Positions 1 through 8,295 of a stretch of 32,721 nucleotides of DNA are shown piece by piece. Position numbers and translations under genes: made by a program. Every line of letters starts with the position of its first letter. Positions within the stretch are counted from its first letter, which is position 1. Below the pieces are notes generated by a model. That model was not told where the DNA came from and ran no database searches. It saw only the letters and a list, made by a program, of their open reading frames with translations. The DNA is from WVWW01 sp041568335 (GTDB lineage: Bacteria > Acidobacteriota > Polarisedimenticolia > Polarisedimenticolales > Polarisedimenticolaceae), in the NCBI GenBank assembly GCA_041568335.1, contig JBFFZZ010000004.1, positions 1 through 32,721 on the forward strand, given 5' to 3'.

Positions 1-118
1 AGTCCGCGCCGCACTTCTTCTCGTATTCGGCGCTTTTCGCGTGGCCCTCACCGGCGACGGCGGGGAGCACGACGAGCGCGACAGCAACGATCGCCGCGAT
101 CAGAATCGATTTCTTCAT
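1..118 (-). CDS. Secreted protein, N-terminal fragment (cut by window edge)
   Basis: The first 39 codons of a minus-strand gene are present and stay open to the window edge. The product begins MKKSILIAAIVAVALVVLPA, a classic Sec signal peptide with a basic start, a hydrophobic core and a likely cut near AVAG. A charged stretch with one cysteine follows. A GGAGGG ribosome-binding site at 125-130 sits six bases before this ATG. An in-frame ATG two codons upstream abuts the site and is therefore less likely. The family cannot be named from so little sequence. The gene lies about 155 bases downstream of the LytTR regulator on the same strand, so it may be transcribed separately or by read-through. 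Confidence 0.7.
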   Translation of the reverse strand, partial: MKKSILIAAIVAVALVVLPAVAGEGHAKSAEYEKKCGAD

Positions 119-273
119 TCTCATCCCTCCTGGGAGACCTCCCCTTCGCTCACCGGTAGTTGTAGCCCAAAAAACCAAGGGTTTTCGTCGGATTCAGCCG
201 TCGGACCGCCCGCTGCAGCCAACCGCCGGTCAGTTGCAGGGAACGGCGGGTCGAAAGGGCTCGCGAGCCGGCG

Positions 274-1086
274 CTACCGGCTCTTCAGCATACGGTTGAG
301 CCGCTCACGGCGGCTGCGGCTGAGCTTCAGCCGTGTGCCGTCCTGCAGCACGACGGCGTGGTCGGAACCGCCCCCGGCGTGGAGCTCCTTGACACGATCC
401 AGGTTGACGATCGACGACCGGTGCACGCGCAGGAACATCTCGGGATCGAGCTGCTTTTCGAGCTTGTTCATCGACTCGCGCATGAGGTGCGATTTCGAGC
501 CGACGTGCAGCTTGACGTAGTAGTCCGCGGCCTCGATCCAGTCGATCTCCTCGGTGCGCAAGAAGTAGATCCTCCCGCTCGACCGCACGGCGAGGCGGCG
601 CGCGAACGGCGAAGCCTCCTTGGAAGCGCGCTCGGCCGCGGCGGCGGGCAGCTTACCTCCGCCACGGTACTCGGCGAGCAGGGCGAGCAACCGCTGCCCC
701 AACCGATCCGCGCCCCGTTCGCGGATCCGCTTTCGCGCCTCGGCGAGCGCGTCGTGAAAACGATCGTCGTCGAACGGTTTGAGCAGGTAGTCCAGCGCAT
801 GATGCTCGAACGCGCGCAGGGCGTACTGATCGTATGCGGTGACGAAGATCACCTCGGGGATCCGCCCGCCGTCGAGCTGTTCGAGCACCTCGATGCCGGT
901 CATCCCGGGCATCTGCACGTCGAGGAAGATCAAATCAGGGCGCAACGACTCGATCGCGGCGACGGCCTCGGGACCATCCGTGGCCTCACCGGCGATCTCG
1001 ATGTCCGCAGCCGACTCGAGCAGCAACCGGATGCCCTCGCGGGCGAGCGGCTCGTCGTCGACGATCAGGACGCGGATCGTACTCAC
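274..1086 (-). CDS. LytTR-family response regulator
   Basis: This 270-residue DNA-binding response regulator is the output half of a two-component system. The receiver domain (about 4-120) shows the acidic pair D10-D11, the phosphoacceptor D56 in FLDVQMPG, T83 and K103 in LLKPF, so all catalytic positions are intact. A linker of about 45 residues leads to a C-terminal LytTR domain (about 165-268) with the typical IDWIEAADYYVKLH and FLRVHRSSIVNL segments, which binds DNA in the LytR/AlgR/AgrA manner. The start is GTG, and it overlaps the kinase TGA stop as GTGA, which implies translational coupling. The cognate kinase is the gene directly upstream. No target is shown by the sequence; the divergent barrel-protein gene next to the kinase is only a positional guess. 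Confidence 0.93.
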   Translation of the reverse strand: MSTIRVLIVDDEPLAREGIRLLLESAADIEIAGEATDGPEAVAAIESLRPDLIFLDVQMPGMTGIEVLEQLDGGRIPEVIFVTAYDQYALRAFEHHALDYLLKPFDDDRFHDALAEARKRIRERGADRLGQRLLALLAEYRGGGKLPAAAAERASKEASPFARRLAVRSSGRIYFLRTEEIDWIEAADYYVKLHVGSKSHLMRESMNKLEKQLDPEMFLRVHRSSIVNLDRVKELHAGGGSDHAVVLQDGTRLKLSRSRRERLNRMLKSR

Positions 1087-2222
1087 GCCGACCCCTCGCT
1101 GCGCCGGTAGGGGATCTCGAGGATCGCCCGCGCTCCGCCGCCCGGGGCATCGCCGATCTCGAACAGGTGCCGGTCCCCGTAGAGCCGTTCGAGACGCTGC
1201 CGCGTGTTGGTCAAGCCGACCCCCTCACCGTCCTGGCTACGCGACGTCGCGGAGAAACCGGGCCCGTGGTCGCGAACTTCCATACGCAAACAACCATTTT
1301 CCCGCCGCGCCCGGATCTCGACAAGTCCGGCGCCGCGTTGCTTGTCCACCCCGTGGCGGATGGCGTTCTCGACGATCGGCTGCAGGATCAAGTTGGGCAC
1401 TTCGGCGGTCAACGTCTCGGGCGAGACGACCAGCTTGACCGTCAGCCGGTCGCGAAAGCGGATGCGCTGCAGCTCGAGGTAGCGTTCGAGGAAGCTCAGC
1501 TCCTGTTTCAACGTCACCACCTGTGTGCCCGCGTTCTCGAGAGCGAGACGCAGCAGATCGCTGAGCCCGGCGAGCATCTTGATCGCCTCCTTCTGTCCGC
1601 CCTTGCGCACCAGCATCGAGATCCCGTTCAGCGTGTTGAACAGGAAGTGCGGGTGAAGCTGCATCTTGAGCGCCTCGAGCTGTGCCTGGGCGAGCTGCGC
1701 CTGGAGCTGCGATGCCTGGAGCTCGCGCCGGCGATGCTGGCGATAGAACTCGATCCCGTAGCCGACGCCGAGGATCACGACGTAGGTCAACAGGCTGGTG
1801 TGGAACCGTTGCAGGACGAAGCTGTTGAAGAAGTAGGCGGGGTCGAGCTCGTACACCGTGGCGCGCGGCGCGATCGGCCGCGCGAACAACGTGTTCCAGG
1901 CCGCGAAGAACAACGACAACAGCGACGCCACCACCACATGCACCAGGATCCCGGTCCAGCGGCGACCGAGCCCGACGGGAACGCGTCTACCGAGCAACAG
2001 GATGAACGGCGTGACCGGGATCCAGAAGTACCAGCCGACGAGCTGCCAGACGACGTAACGCGGCCACAGGTACGGGTAGACGTCCAACCCCTGGACGCGG
2101 TCGTGGAAGAAGAGCTGGCTCCCGACAAGCACTCCGGGAAGCGTCCACAGGCCGAGCAGCACGAGCAGACGGAACAAAAATCCGCTCCGTGCGCTGTCTT
2201 TCGTGACGCTTTCGGCTTCCAT
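1083..2222 (-). CDS. LytS/YehU-type sensor histidine kinase
   Basis: This membrane histidine kinase of the His_kinase (PF06580) class pairs with LytTR regulators. With the ATG at 2222 it has 379 residues. About four hydrophobic segments (roughly 14-36, 57-79, 90-112 and 142-160) are followed by a coiled-coil-like stretch rich in Q, L and A. The phosphorylation motif QLHPHFLFNTLN lies at 188-199, with H192 as the likely phosphoacceptor by family analogy. The ATPase part has an N-box (QPIVENAIRHG, 281-291) and glycine loops DHGPGF (318-323) and GVGLTNTRQRLERLYG (334-349). No separate sensor domain is seen, so the signal is probably sensed within or near the membrane. A TTG 57 bases upstream would also keep the frame, but it adds a Cys-rich leader that does not resemble the family. 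The gene overlaps the response regulator by four bases. Confidence 0.92.
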   Translation of the reverse strand: MEAESVTKDSARSGFLFRLLVLLGLWTLPGVLVGSQLFFHDRVQGLDVYPYLWPRYVVWQLVGWYFWIPVTPFILLLGRRVPVGLGRRWTGILVHVVVASLLSLFFAAWNTLFARPIAPRATVYELDPAYFFNSFVLQRFHTSLLTYVVILGVGYGIEFYRQHRRRELQASQLQAQLAQAQLEALKMQLHPHFLFNTLNGISMLVRKGGQKEAIKMLAGLSDLLRLALENAGTQVVTLKQELSFLERYLELQRIRFRDRLTVKLVVSPETLTAEVPNLILQPIVENAIRHGVDKQRGAGLVEIRARRENGCLRMEVRDHGPGFSATSRSQDGEGVGLTNTRQRLERLYGDRHLFEIGDAPGGGARAILEIPYRRSEGSA

Positions 2223-2350
2223 CGTGTCAAGTGTACGCGGGCGCGCAACCGCGTCGCAAAAAAAGCAGCCAACGTGCAACCCCGGCGGCGACCCACTCGT
2301 CTATGCCGGTGAACGGTTCGTCCGACCTGTCGCATGAAGAGGGATTCACG

Positions 2351-2857
2351 ATGAAACGGATGACGCTCTGTGTGTTGATCCTGGGGCTCGTCTTCGCCGC
2401 ACCCGTGTCGAGCGAGGAGCGCGACGATGAGGAACGCGACCGGCCGAAGGATTTCGGCGTCCACGGGTGGGGTTTACGGTTCGGCGTCGGTGACGACCCG
2501 GATCAGATCATCGGCGGAGTTCAGTTCGATCACGGGGAGTTCAAGTGGGTACACCTCGAGCCGAACATCGAGCTGCTGATCGGTGACGATCACACGACTC
2601 TTTCCGGTTTCTACGCCGTGCACTTCCGTTTCCGGCACGTCCACGGGTTCCGGCCCTACATCGGCACCGGCCTGGGTCTGGCCATCGATTACTTCGACCA
2701 CCCCGTCCTCGGCGACGATACCGACGTCGACATCGGCTTCCGTCTGATCGGTGGGACCAACTGGGCGATCAAGAACGGTCGCGAGCTGTTCCTCGAGGTG
2801 TCGCTCGGTCTCGGCTACGTGAACGACGTCCAGCTGATGGGCGGCTGGAGCTTTTGA
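2351..2857 (+). CDS. Small outer-membrane beta-barrel-like protein
   Basis: The 168-residue product has a signal peptide (MKRMTLCVLILGLVFAAPVS, cut near VSS-EE), an acidic linker and then alternating hydrophobic and polar strands ending in Gly-Trp-Ser-Phe. A terminal aromatic residue is typical of outer-membrane barrels recognised by the BAM machinery. The strand pattern (GWGLRFGVG, FRPYIGTGLGLAIDYF, LFLEVSLGLGYV) recalls small eight-strand barrels of the OmpA/OmpW/PagL kind, but I see no catalytic or family-specific signature. A GAGGG site about nine bases before the ATG supports the start; longer in-frame starts lack a signal sequence. The gene diverges from the LytS/LytTR pair and converges with gnd. 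Confidence 0.75.
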   Translation: MKRMTLCVLILGLVFAAPVSSEERDDEERDRPKDFGVHGWGLRFGVGDDPDQIIGGVQFDHGEFKWVHLEPNIELLIGDDHTTLSGFYAVHFRFRHVHGFRPYIGTGLGLAIDYFDHPVLGDDTDVDIGFRLIGGTNWAIKNGRELFLEVSLGLGYVNDVQLMGGWSF

Positions 2858-2861
2858 GTCG

Positions 2862-2874
2862 AACGGTTACCGTT
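2862..2874. repeat. Short inverted repeat between convergent genes
   Basis: AACGG-TTA-CCGTT is a perfect five-base-pair hairpin with a three-base loop. It sits just after the stop codon of the barrel protein and before the gnd stop on the other strand. It could slow transcription from either side, but it has no T-tract and is short, so calling it a terminator would be weakly supported. Confidence 0.25.
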
Positions 2875-2903
2875 GCGCGGCGCAGAGCAGCTCGACGATC
2901 TCC

Positions 2904-4409
2904 TTACTTTTGCTCGATCGGTCGCGACGGGTCGGCCCAGTCGACGTGAAAGAACTGCCCGCGAGGGCGATCCAGCCGCTCGAACGTGTGTGCGCCGAAG
3001 TAGTCACGCTGACCCTGCAGGATATTGGCGGGCAACCGTGCCGAGCGATAGTCGTCGTAGTAGGCCAGCGCGCTCATGATTGCGGGACAGGCGATCCCGT
3101 GGGTCGCGGCGAGGTTGACCGTCGTGCGCCAGCCCGATTGCGCCCGGGTCAGGCTGCGCCGGATCGCGGTATCGAGCATCAGGTTCGACAGCCGGCGGTC
3201 GGCTTCATAGGCCGCGGCGATGCGCTGCAGGAACCGCGCGCGGATGATGCAGCCGCCGCGCCAGATGCGGGCGATCGATCGCAGATCGAGCTTCCAGCCG
3301 TGCTCGCGACGGGCGGCGTCGAGCAGGGCGAAGCCCTGGGCGTACGCGCAGATCTTCGACGCGTAGAGCGCGTCGCGGATCGCCGCGACCGCGGCGTCGC
3401 GCGTGCCGCGATAGTCGGGTTTCGGACCCCGCAGCTTCCCGCTCGCCGCCACGCGCTCATCCTTCAGTGCGCTGAGGAAGCGCGCGAAGACGGCGAGACT
3501 GACGGTCGGGGCGGGGACACCGAGGTCGAGCGAGCTGATGCTGGTCCACTTCCCGGTGCCCTTCTGCCCCGCGGTGTCGAGGATCGCGTCGATCAGGAAC
3601 CGCCGCGGCTTCAGCGGATCCCGCTGCGCGAGCAGGTCGGCGGTGATCTCGATCAGGTAGGAGTCGAGCTCACCGCGATTCCAGTCGGCGAAGGTCTTCG
3701 CGATCGCGTCGGCCTTCAGCGCGAGCAGGTGTTTCAAGAGGAAGTACGCCTCGCTGATCAGCTGCATGTCGGCGTACTCGATGCCGTTGTGCACCATTTT
3801 GACGTAATGCCCCGACCCACCGGTTCCGATGTAGGTCGTGCACGGGACGCCTCCGCTGACCGGCCGTCCGGGCGCCCCACCTTCGAGCTCGCGACCCGTC
3901 TTGCGATCGACCCGGGCCGCGATCGCGTTCCAGACCGGTTTGAGCCGCTGCCAAGCGCGTCGATCACCACCCGGCATGAGCGACGGACCGAAGCGCGCGC
4001 CGATCTCGCCGCCGGAGACACCCGAGCCGACGAAGTACACGTCCTTGCGACCGAGCTCCTCCTGGCGCCGTTCGGTATCGATCCAGAGGCTGTTGCCGCC
4101 GTCGACCACCACGTCGTCCGCATCGAGCAACCGCAACAGTTTGCGGTTGACCGAATCGACCGGCGCTCCGGCTTTGATCATCATCACGATGCGCCGCGGC
4201 CGCTCGAGCGACTCGACGAGCCGCTTCAACGTCCGGTAGCCGGTCAGGCTTCCCGGGACGTCCGGATTCTCGGCGAGGAACTCGTCCGTTCTCGTTCGCT
4301 CCAGGTTCCAGACCGAAACGTCGAACCGATGATCGGCCATGTTGAGCGCCAGGTTGGAGCCCATGACGCCCAATCCGATCATCGCCACATCGGCTTTTTG
4401 TCGCTTCAT
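2904..4409 (-). CDS. gnd: 6-phosphogluconate dehydrogenase, decarboxylating
   Basis: The enzyme oxidises and decarboxylates 6-phosphogluconate to ribulose 5-phosphate with NADP+ in the oxidative pentose phosphate pathway. The 501 residues begin with the dinucleotide-binding loop IGLGVMGSNLALNM (11-24). VVDGGNS (101-107), the substrate and catalytic region HYVKMVHNGIEYADMQLI (201-218, K204 and E211) and the family signature DTAGQKGTGKW (278-288) are all intact. The tail FGAHTFERLD and GQFFHVDW is also typical. An insertion of about 19 residues (roughly 168-187) precedes CTTYIG compared with my memory of the E. coli enzyme. The start at 4409 is chosen because the nucleotide-binding strand follows at once; upstream in-frame sequence is untypical. 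No other pentose phosphate gene is nearby. It diverges from the M1 peptidase gene across 62 bases. Confidence 0.96.
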   Translation of the reverse strand: MKRQKADVAMIGLGVMGSNLALNMADHRFDVSVWNLERTRTDEFLAENPDVPGSLTGYRTLKRLVESLERPRRIVMMIKAGAPVDSVNRKLLRLLDADDVVVDGGNSLWIDTERRQEELGRKDVYFVGSGVSGGEIGARFGPSLMPGGDRRAWQRLKPVWNAIAARVDRKTGRELEGGAPGRPVSGGVPCTTYIGTGGSGHYVKMVHNGIEYADMQLISEAYFLLKHLLALKADAIAKTFADWNRGELDSYLIEITADLLAQRDPLKPRRFLIDAILDTAGQKGTGKWTSISSLDLGVPAPTVSLAVFARFLSALKDERVAASGKLRGPKPDYRGTRDAAVAAIRDALYASKICAYAQGFALLDAARREHGWKLDLRSIARIWRGGCIIRARFLQRIAAAYEADRRLSNLMLDTAIRRSLTRAQSGWRTTVNLAATHGIACPAIMSALAYYDDYRSARLPANILQGQRDYFGAHTFERLDRPRGQFFHVDWADPSRPIEQK

Positions 4410-4471
4410 CGTTTCGGTCCCGCGCCTCGACGCGCAGTATACAGAAGCGGACTTGAGGTAAGATCCGCCGG
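4410..4471. promoter_or_regulatory. Divergent promoter region, gnd / M1 peptidase
   Basis: These 62 bases must carry the start signals for two divergent genes. A GTATAC palindrome (4437-4442) supplies a TATACT -10-like hexamer for gnd on the minus strand (4436-4441) and TATACA for the peptidase on the plus strand (4438-4443). I see no good -35 box at the right distance for either, so only the region and not exact promoters is supported. Confidence 0.35.
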
Positions 4472-6520
4472 ATGGAATCGGCGAACCAGACCGCACGGCG
4501 ATGGCTGGCGATTCTCTTCGTCGCGTCGGTGACGCTCCCGATCGCGACCCAGCCGGCCGCCCCGGTCCGCTCTCCGCGCAATGCGAACTACACCCTGTTC
4601 GTCGAGCTCGATCCCGAGACCAAGATGCTGACGGCCACTCAGCGGCTCGAGTGGCGCAACATCCGGACGGTCGCGACCGACGAGCTCTGGTTTCACCTCT
4701 ACTGGAACGGCTGGCGCAACAACGAATCCACCTGGATGCGCGAGGACCGGCTGCGGGGGCGCAGCGCTCGCAAGCCCGGCAAGATCAAGGAAGGCGACTG
4801 GAGCTGGATCACCATCGACAGCGTGCATCTCGTGAATCGCGACGAGACCAAAACCGATCTCGCCTCCACACAGACCTACCGGACGCCCGACGACGACAAC
4901 GCCGAGGATCGCACCGTCTGGGCCGTCACCCTGCCGGACCCGGTCGGGCCCGGCGAAACCGCGACGGTGGAACTGACCTGGCGGGCCAAGATCCCGCGGA
5001 CGTTCGCGCGCACCGGTTTCCGCGGCGACTACTTCTTCATCGCCCACTGGTTCCCCAAGCTCGGCGTCTTCGAGGGCGAGCGCGGCTGGAACTGCCACCA
5101 GTTCCACGCGGGCACCGAGTTCTTCTCGGATTACGGTGTCTATGACGTCACGATCACGACGCCGAGCGAGTACGTCGTCGGCGCCACCGGCCGCGAGACC
5201 GAGACGATCGATCACGGCGACGGGACCACGGCGCACCGCTTCCAGCAGGCCGATGTTCACGGCTTCGCCTGGACGGCGAGCCCCGACTACATCGAGGTGC
5301 GCGATCGCTTCGAACATCCGGAGCTTCCCGCCGTCGACATCCGCTTGTTGATCCAGCCGGAAAAGGAACACCAGACCCGGCGCCACCTCGACGCGACCAA
5401 GGCGGCGCTCGAGCACTACGGCCTGTGGTACGGCGCCTACCCGTACGGTCACGTCACCGTGATCGATCCCGCGTGGGGCTCGGGCGCGGGCGGGATGGAA
5501 TACCCGACGTTCTTTACTTGCGGTAGCGGGATCCATCGCCCGTTCGGCGGCGGATCGCCGGAGGGCGTCACCATCCATGAGGCGGGTCACCAGTTCTGGT
5601 ACGGCGTCGTCGGCAACAACGAGTTCGAGTACGCCTGGCTCGACGAGGGACTCAACACCTACTCCACCAACCGGACGATGCAGACGGTCTACGGCGACAG
5701 CTTCCGCGTGCGACGCTTCGTCACACCGCCCGGTGGCCGCGGGATCTTCGCCCTGGCCTTCCCCGAGATACGTCAGGACCCCTGGATGGGTCGGTTGAAC
5801 CGTTATCGCGACGACGCCACCAGCGACGTTCCGTCCACGCCGACGTTCCGCTACCATCCACGGACCGGCGGCAGTCTCTCGTACAGCAAGACGGCGCTGT
5901 GGCTACGCACGCTGGAGAACCACCTCGGCTGGGAGTCGTTCCGGCCCATCATGGCGACCTTCTACGAGCGCTACGCGTTCAAGCACCCCACGCCCGAGGA
6001 CTTCGTTCGCGTCGCCAACGAGGTCAGCGGGCAAGACCTGGATTGGTTCTTCGACCAGGTGATCGACGACTCGGTCGCCTTCGACTACGCGATCGATTCG
6101 ATCAGCAGCAAGCCGCTCGGTCTCGAGGGCTTCGTGGGCGACAACGGCGATCCGACGTTCGTCGATCCGAAGGCGAGCGGTAACGAGGAAGAAACGAAGA
6201 AAGCCTGGCGGACCGAAGTCGTCGTACGCCGCCACGGCGGCGGGGTTTTCCCGGTCAGCATCAAGCTGGTCTTCGAGAACGAGGAAGAATCGATCCACGA
6301 GTGGGACGGACGGGGCCGCTGGACGCTGATCACCGAGGAGCGCGAGTCGAAGCTCCGGTACGCCGTGGTCGATCCCGAGGGCGTGCTCGCGCTCGACATC
6401 CATCCCGGAAACAACAGCCGGTTGCGTGAGACGCCGACCAAGAAAGGCTCGGTCAAGTGGGCCGGTATGTGGATGGTCTGGGTCCAGGACCTGCTGAGCA
6501 GCTGGGCGTTCTATCTCTAG
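4472..6520 (+). CDS. Secreted M1-family metallopeptidase
   Basis: This 682-residue zinc peptidase of the gluzincin M1 family is predicted to be exported; the signal peptide is about residues 10-30 (WLAILFVASVTLPIATQPAA). An N-terminal beta-sandwich domain of roughly 200 residues leads into the catalytic domain. The substrate-binding motif GGMEYP (340-345) corresponds to GxMEN of aminopeptidases, and the zinc site is HEAGH (369-373) with E392 eighteen residues on. The C-terminal region is short, about 180 residues after the thermolysin-like domain, with no large HEAT-like domain. The natural substrates are unknown. ATG 4472 is the first sensible start and gives the signal peptide. The stop codon is part of the AGGAG ribosome-binding site of the next gene, so the two are probably co-translated. 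Confidence 0.92.
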   Translation: MESANQTARRWLAILFVASVTLPIATQPAAPVRSPRNANYTLFVELDPETKMLTATQRLEWRNIRTVATDELWFHLYWNGWRNNESTWMREDRLRGRSARKPGKIKEGDWSWITIDSVHLVNRDETKTDLASTQTYRTPDDDNAEDRTVWAVTLPDPVGPGETATVELTWRAKIPRTFARTGFRGDYFFIAHWFPKLGVFEGERGWNCHQFHAGTEFFSDYGVYDVTITTPSEYVVGATGRETETIDHGDGTTAHRFQQADVHGFAWTASPDYIEVRDRFEHPELPAVDIRLLIQPEKEHQTRRHLDATKAALEHYGLWYGAYPYGHVTVIDPAWGSGAGGMEYPTFFTCGSGIHRPFGGGSPEGVTIHEAGHQFWYGVVGNNEFEYAWLDEGLNTYSTNRTMQTVYGDSFRVRRFVTPPGGRGIFALAFPEIRQDPWMGRLNRYRDDATSDVPSTPTFRYHPRTGGSLSYSKTALWLRTLENHLGWESFRPIMATFYERYAFKHPTPEDFVRVANEVSGQDLDWFFDQVIDDSVAFDYAIDSISSKPLGLEGFVGDNGDPTFVDPKASGNEEETKKAWRTEVVVRRHGGGVFPVSIKLVFENEEESIHEWDGRGRWTLITEERESKLRYAVVDPEGVLALDIHPGNNSRLRETPTKKGSVKWAGMWMVWVQDLLSSWAFYL

Positions 6521-6530
6521 GAGCCCGGGG

Positions 6531-7484
6531 TTGTTCGGAGCGACGACAGCGGGGTTTCGACGGGCATTGGGATCGCCTTTGCTGATCGTCGCCGCGTGGC
6601 TGCTCACCGTGATCGCCGCGCTACCCGTCACGATCGTGGTCGGCAACAGCCTGCAGCAGTCGTTCGGCCGCACCCTCTCCGCCGAGCCCATGGCGGAGGG
6701 CTTCGACTCCACCTGGTACGGGGAATACCGCGGCTCGGCCAAGGGGATCGAGAAGAGCTTCGATCCGACGCTCGCCGGTGTCGGGGGCGTCCTGACCAAC
6801 CTCGAGGGTTGGATTCGAGGGGACGCGATCGATCGCTTTGCCGGCCTGACGGGGGTCGCCTTGCTGTTCGTCCTGGTCTGGGCGGTCTTCATCGGGGGGG
6901 CGATCGAGCGCTACGCGTATCCCGACGGGCCGCGCGGCGTCGCCGCGATCATGAGCGCGGGTGGGCGCTACTGGGGCCGGTTCGTCCGGCTGGCGTTGCT
7001 GTCCGGCGTCGTCTACTACGGGGTCTATCGACTGCACCACTGGGTGATGAGAGTGCTCGAGGGCCGCTTGCTGGACGTCACGGAGGAAACGCGAGCGATG
7101 TGGGCGACGCTCACGGTCTACGCGGGAACGGCGCTGATTCTCGTGATGGTGCGTGCCTGCTTCGACTACGCGAAGATCGCGATCGTGATCGAGGATCGCC
7201 GCAGCGCGCTGTTGTCGGCGGTGCAGGGAATGCTGTTCGTCCTCATGCACCCGTTCTCCGCCGCGGGCATCGTCCTTGTCTTCGGCATCGTCGCCGCGGT
7301 CCCGCTGACACTCTACGTCTGGCTGAGACCGTCACTGATCACGCCGGGCTGGGGTGGCCTGATCTACGCCATCTTCGTCGGCCAGCTCTGGATGCTCGCG
7401 AGGATCACGTTGCGCCTGTCGCTGCTCGGCGCGCAGACCGCGTTGTACCAGTCGGCCGGCTCCGGTTCCCCTCCCAGATCGTAG
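6531..7484 (+). CDS. Six-helix membrane protein, unknown function
   Basis: This 317-residue integral membrane protein has about six hydrophobic segments (for example LLIVAAWLLTVIAALPVTIV near the N-terminus, then near residues 105-125, 150-165, 195-210, 235-260 and 275-300). A soluble loop of about 60 residues follows the first helix. I do not recognise a named family; the layout resembles uncharacterised multipass proteins found beside peptidase genes. The start is TTG: AGGAG at 6518-6522, which includes the end of the upstream peptidase stop codon, lies eight bases before it. This arrangement implies a two-gene operon and possibly a joint role, such as anchoring or substrate passage, but that is inference. 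Confidence 0.75.
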   Translation: MFGATTAGFRRALGSPLLIVAAWLLTVIAALPVTIVVGNSLQQSFGRTLSAEPMAEGFDSTWYGEYRGSAKGIEKSFDPTLAGVGGVLTNLEGWIRGDAIDRFAGLTGVALLFVLVWAVFIGGAIERYAYPDGPRGVAAIMSAGGRYWGRFVRLALLSGVVYYGVYRLHHWVMRVLEGRLLDVTEETRAMWATLTVYAGTALILVMVRACFDYAKIAIVIEDRRSALLSAVQGMLFVLMHPFSAAGIVLVFGIVAAVPLTLYVWLRPSLITPGWGGLIYAIFVGQLWMLARITLRLSLLGAQTALYQSAGSGSPPRS

Positions 7485-7572
7485 CGCCGGGCAGTGCGCC
7501 TTTCCCGTACGGTGGACCGTGCTCCACCCGCGATATCATCGGGTCACGGATCACCGAACGGGACCGATGCCC

Positions 7573-8289
7573 ATGACAACCCAGCAGGCAGCCGTTTTCG
7601 ACGCGCGCGGGATCACCAAGGTCTACGACATGGGCGAAGTCCAGGTGCACGCGTTGCGCGGGGTCGACCTGCAACTGATGGACTCCGAGGTCATCGTCCT
7701 GCTCGGGCCGTCGGGCAGCGGCAAATCGACGTTGCTGAACATCCTCGGTGGGCTGGACACGCCGACGCAGGGTCAGGTCTTCTACCGCGGATCCGAGCTG
7801 ACGCGGGCAGGCGAGTCGCGGCTCACGGCCTACCGGCGGCACCACGTCGGTTTCGTGTTCCAGTTCTACAACCTCATCCCATCGCTGACGGCGCGTGAGA
7901 ACGTCGCGCTCGTCACCGAGATCGCGGACGACCCGATGGACCCCGAAGAGGCGCTCGCCATCGTCGATCTGACCGACCGGATGGACCACTTCCCCTCGCA
8001 GCTCTCCGGCGGCGAGCAGCAGCGCATCGCCATCGCGCGTGCCATCGCGAAACGACCCGACGTGCTGCTGTGCGACGAACCCACCGGGGCCCTCGACATC
8101 TCGACCGGGGTGCTCGTTCTCGAGGCGATCGAGCGGGTCAACCGCGAGCTCGCCACGACGACCGCCGTGATCACCCACAACGCGGCCATATCCAACATCG
8201 CCGACCGGGTCATCCGGCTCGCCGACGGACGCATCGACGGTATCGAGGCCAACGAGCGCAAGCTACGGCCCGACCAGCTGAGCTGGTGA
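7573..8289 (+). CDS. ABC transporter ATP-binding protein (MacB/LolD type)
   Basis: The 238-residue ATPase energises an FtsX-type ABC system. Walker A GPSGSGKST (45-53), Q-loop Q97, signature LSGGEQQR (144-151), Walker B LLCDEP (165-170) and switch histidine H202 (ITHN) are all present. The sequence style (HALRGVDL, NILGGLDTPTQG, FQFYNLIPSLTARENV) is that of the MacB/LolD/FtsE branch rather than of importer ATPases. Two ATGs lie six bases apart (7567 and 7573). A GGGA stretch (7560-7563) is nine bases before the second, which is why I prefer it. The permease follows after six bases and the adaptor after that, so the three form one operon. These systems use mechanical force for efflux or lipoprotein work rather than classical transport. 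Confidence 0.94.
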   Translation: MTTQQAAVFDARGITKVYDMGEVQVHALRGVDLQLMDSEVIVLLGPSGSGKSTLLNILGGLDTPTQGQVFYRGSELTRAGESRLTAYRRHHVGFVFQFYNLIPSLTARENVALVTEIADDPMDPEEALAIVDLTDRMDHFPSQLSGGEQQRIAIARAIAKRPDVLLCDEPTGALDISTGVLVLEAIERVNRELATTTAVITHNAAISNIADRVIRLADGRIDGIEANERKLRPDQLSW

Positions 8290-8295
8290 CGCACG

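Noticed and set aside
258..269. Perfect palindrome GGCTCGCGAGCC just after the response-regulator stop
   Set aside because: Only a four-pair hairpin can form and only three T follow, so a terminator call is not justified. Such GC palindromes are expected at this base composition.
2223..2350. Possible LytTR-type binding repeats in the leader between the kinase and barrel protein genes
   Set aside because: I could not find two copies of a convincing LytTR half-site at suitable spacing; a single ACGGTTCG-like match is not enough.
4406..5857. 483-codon open frame antisense to the M1 peptidase
   Set aside because: It lies opposite a gene with an intact zinc site, has low-complexity R/V/D-rich composition and no ribosome-binding site. 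It is a high-GC shadow frame.
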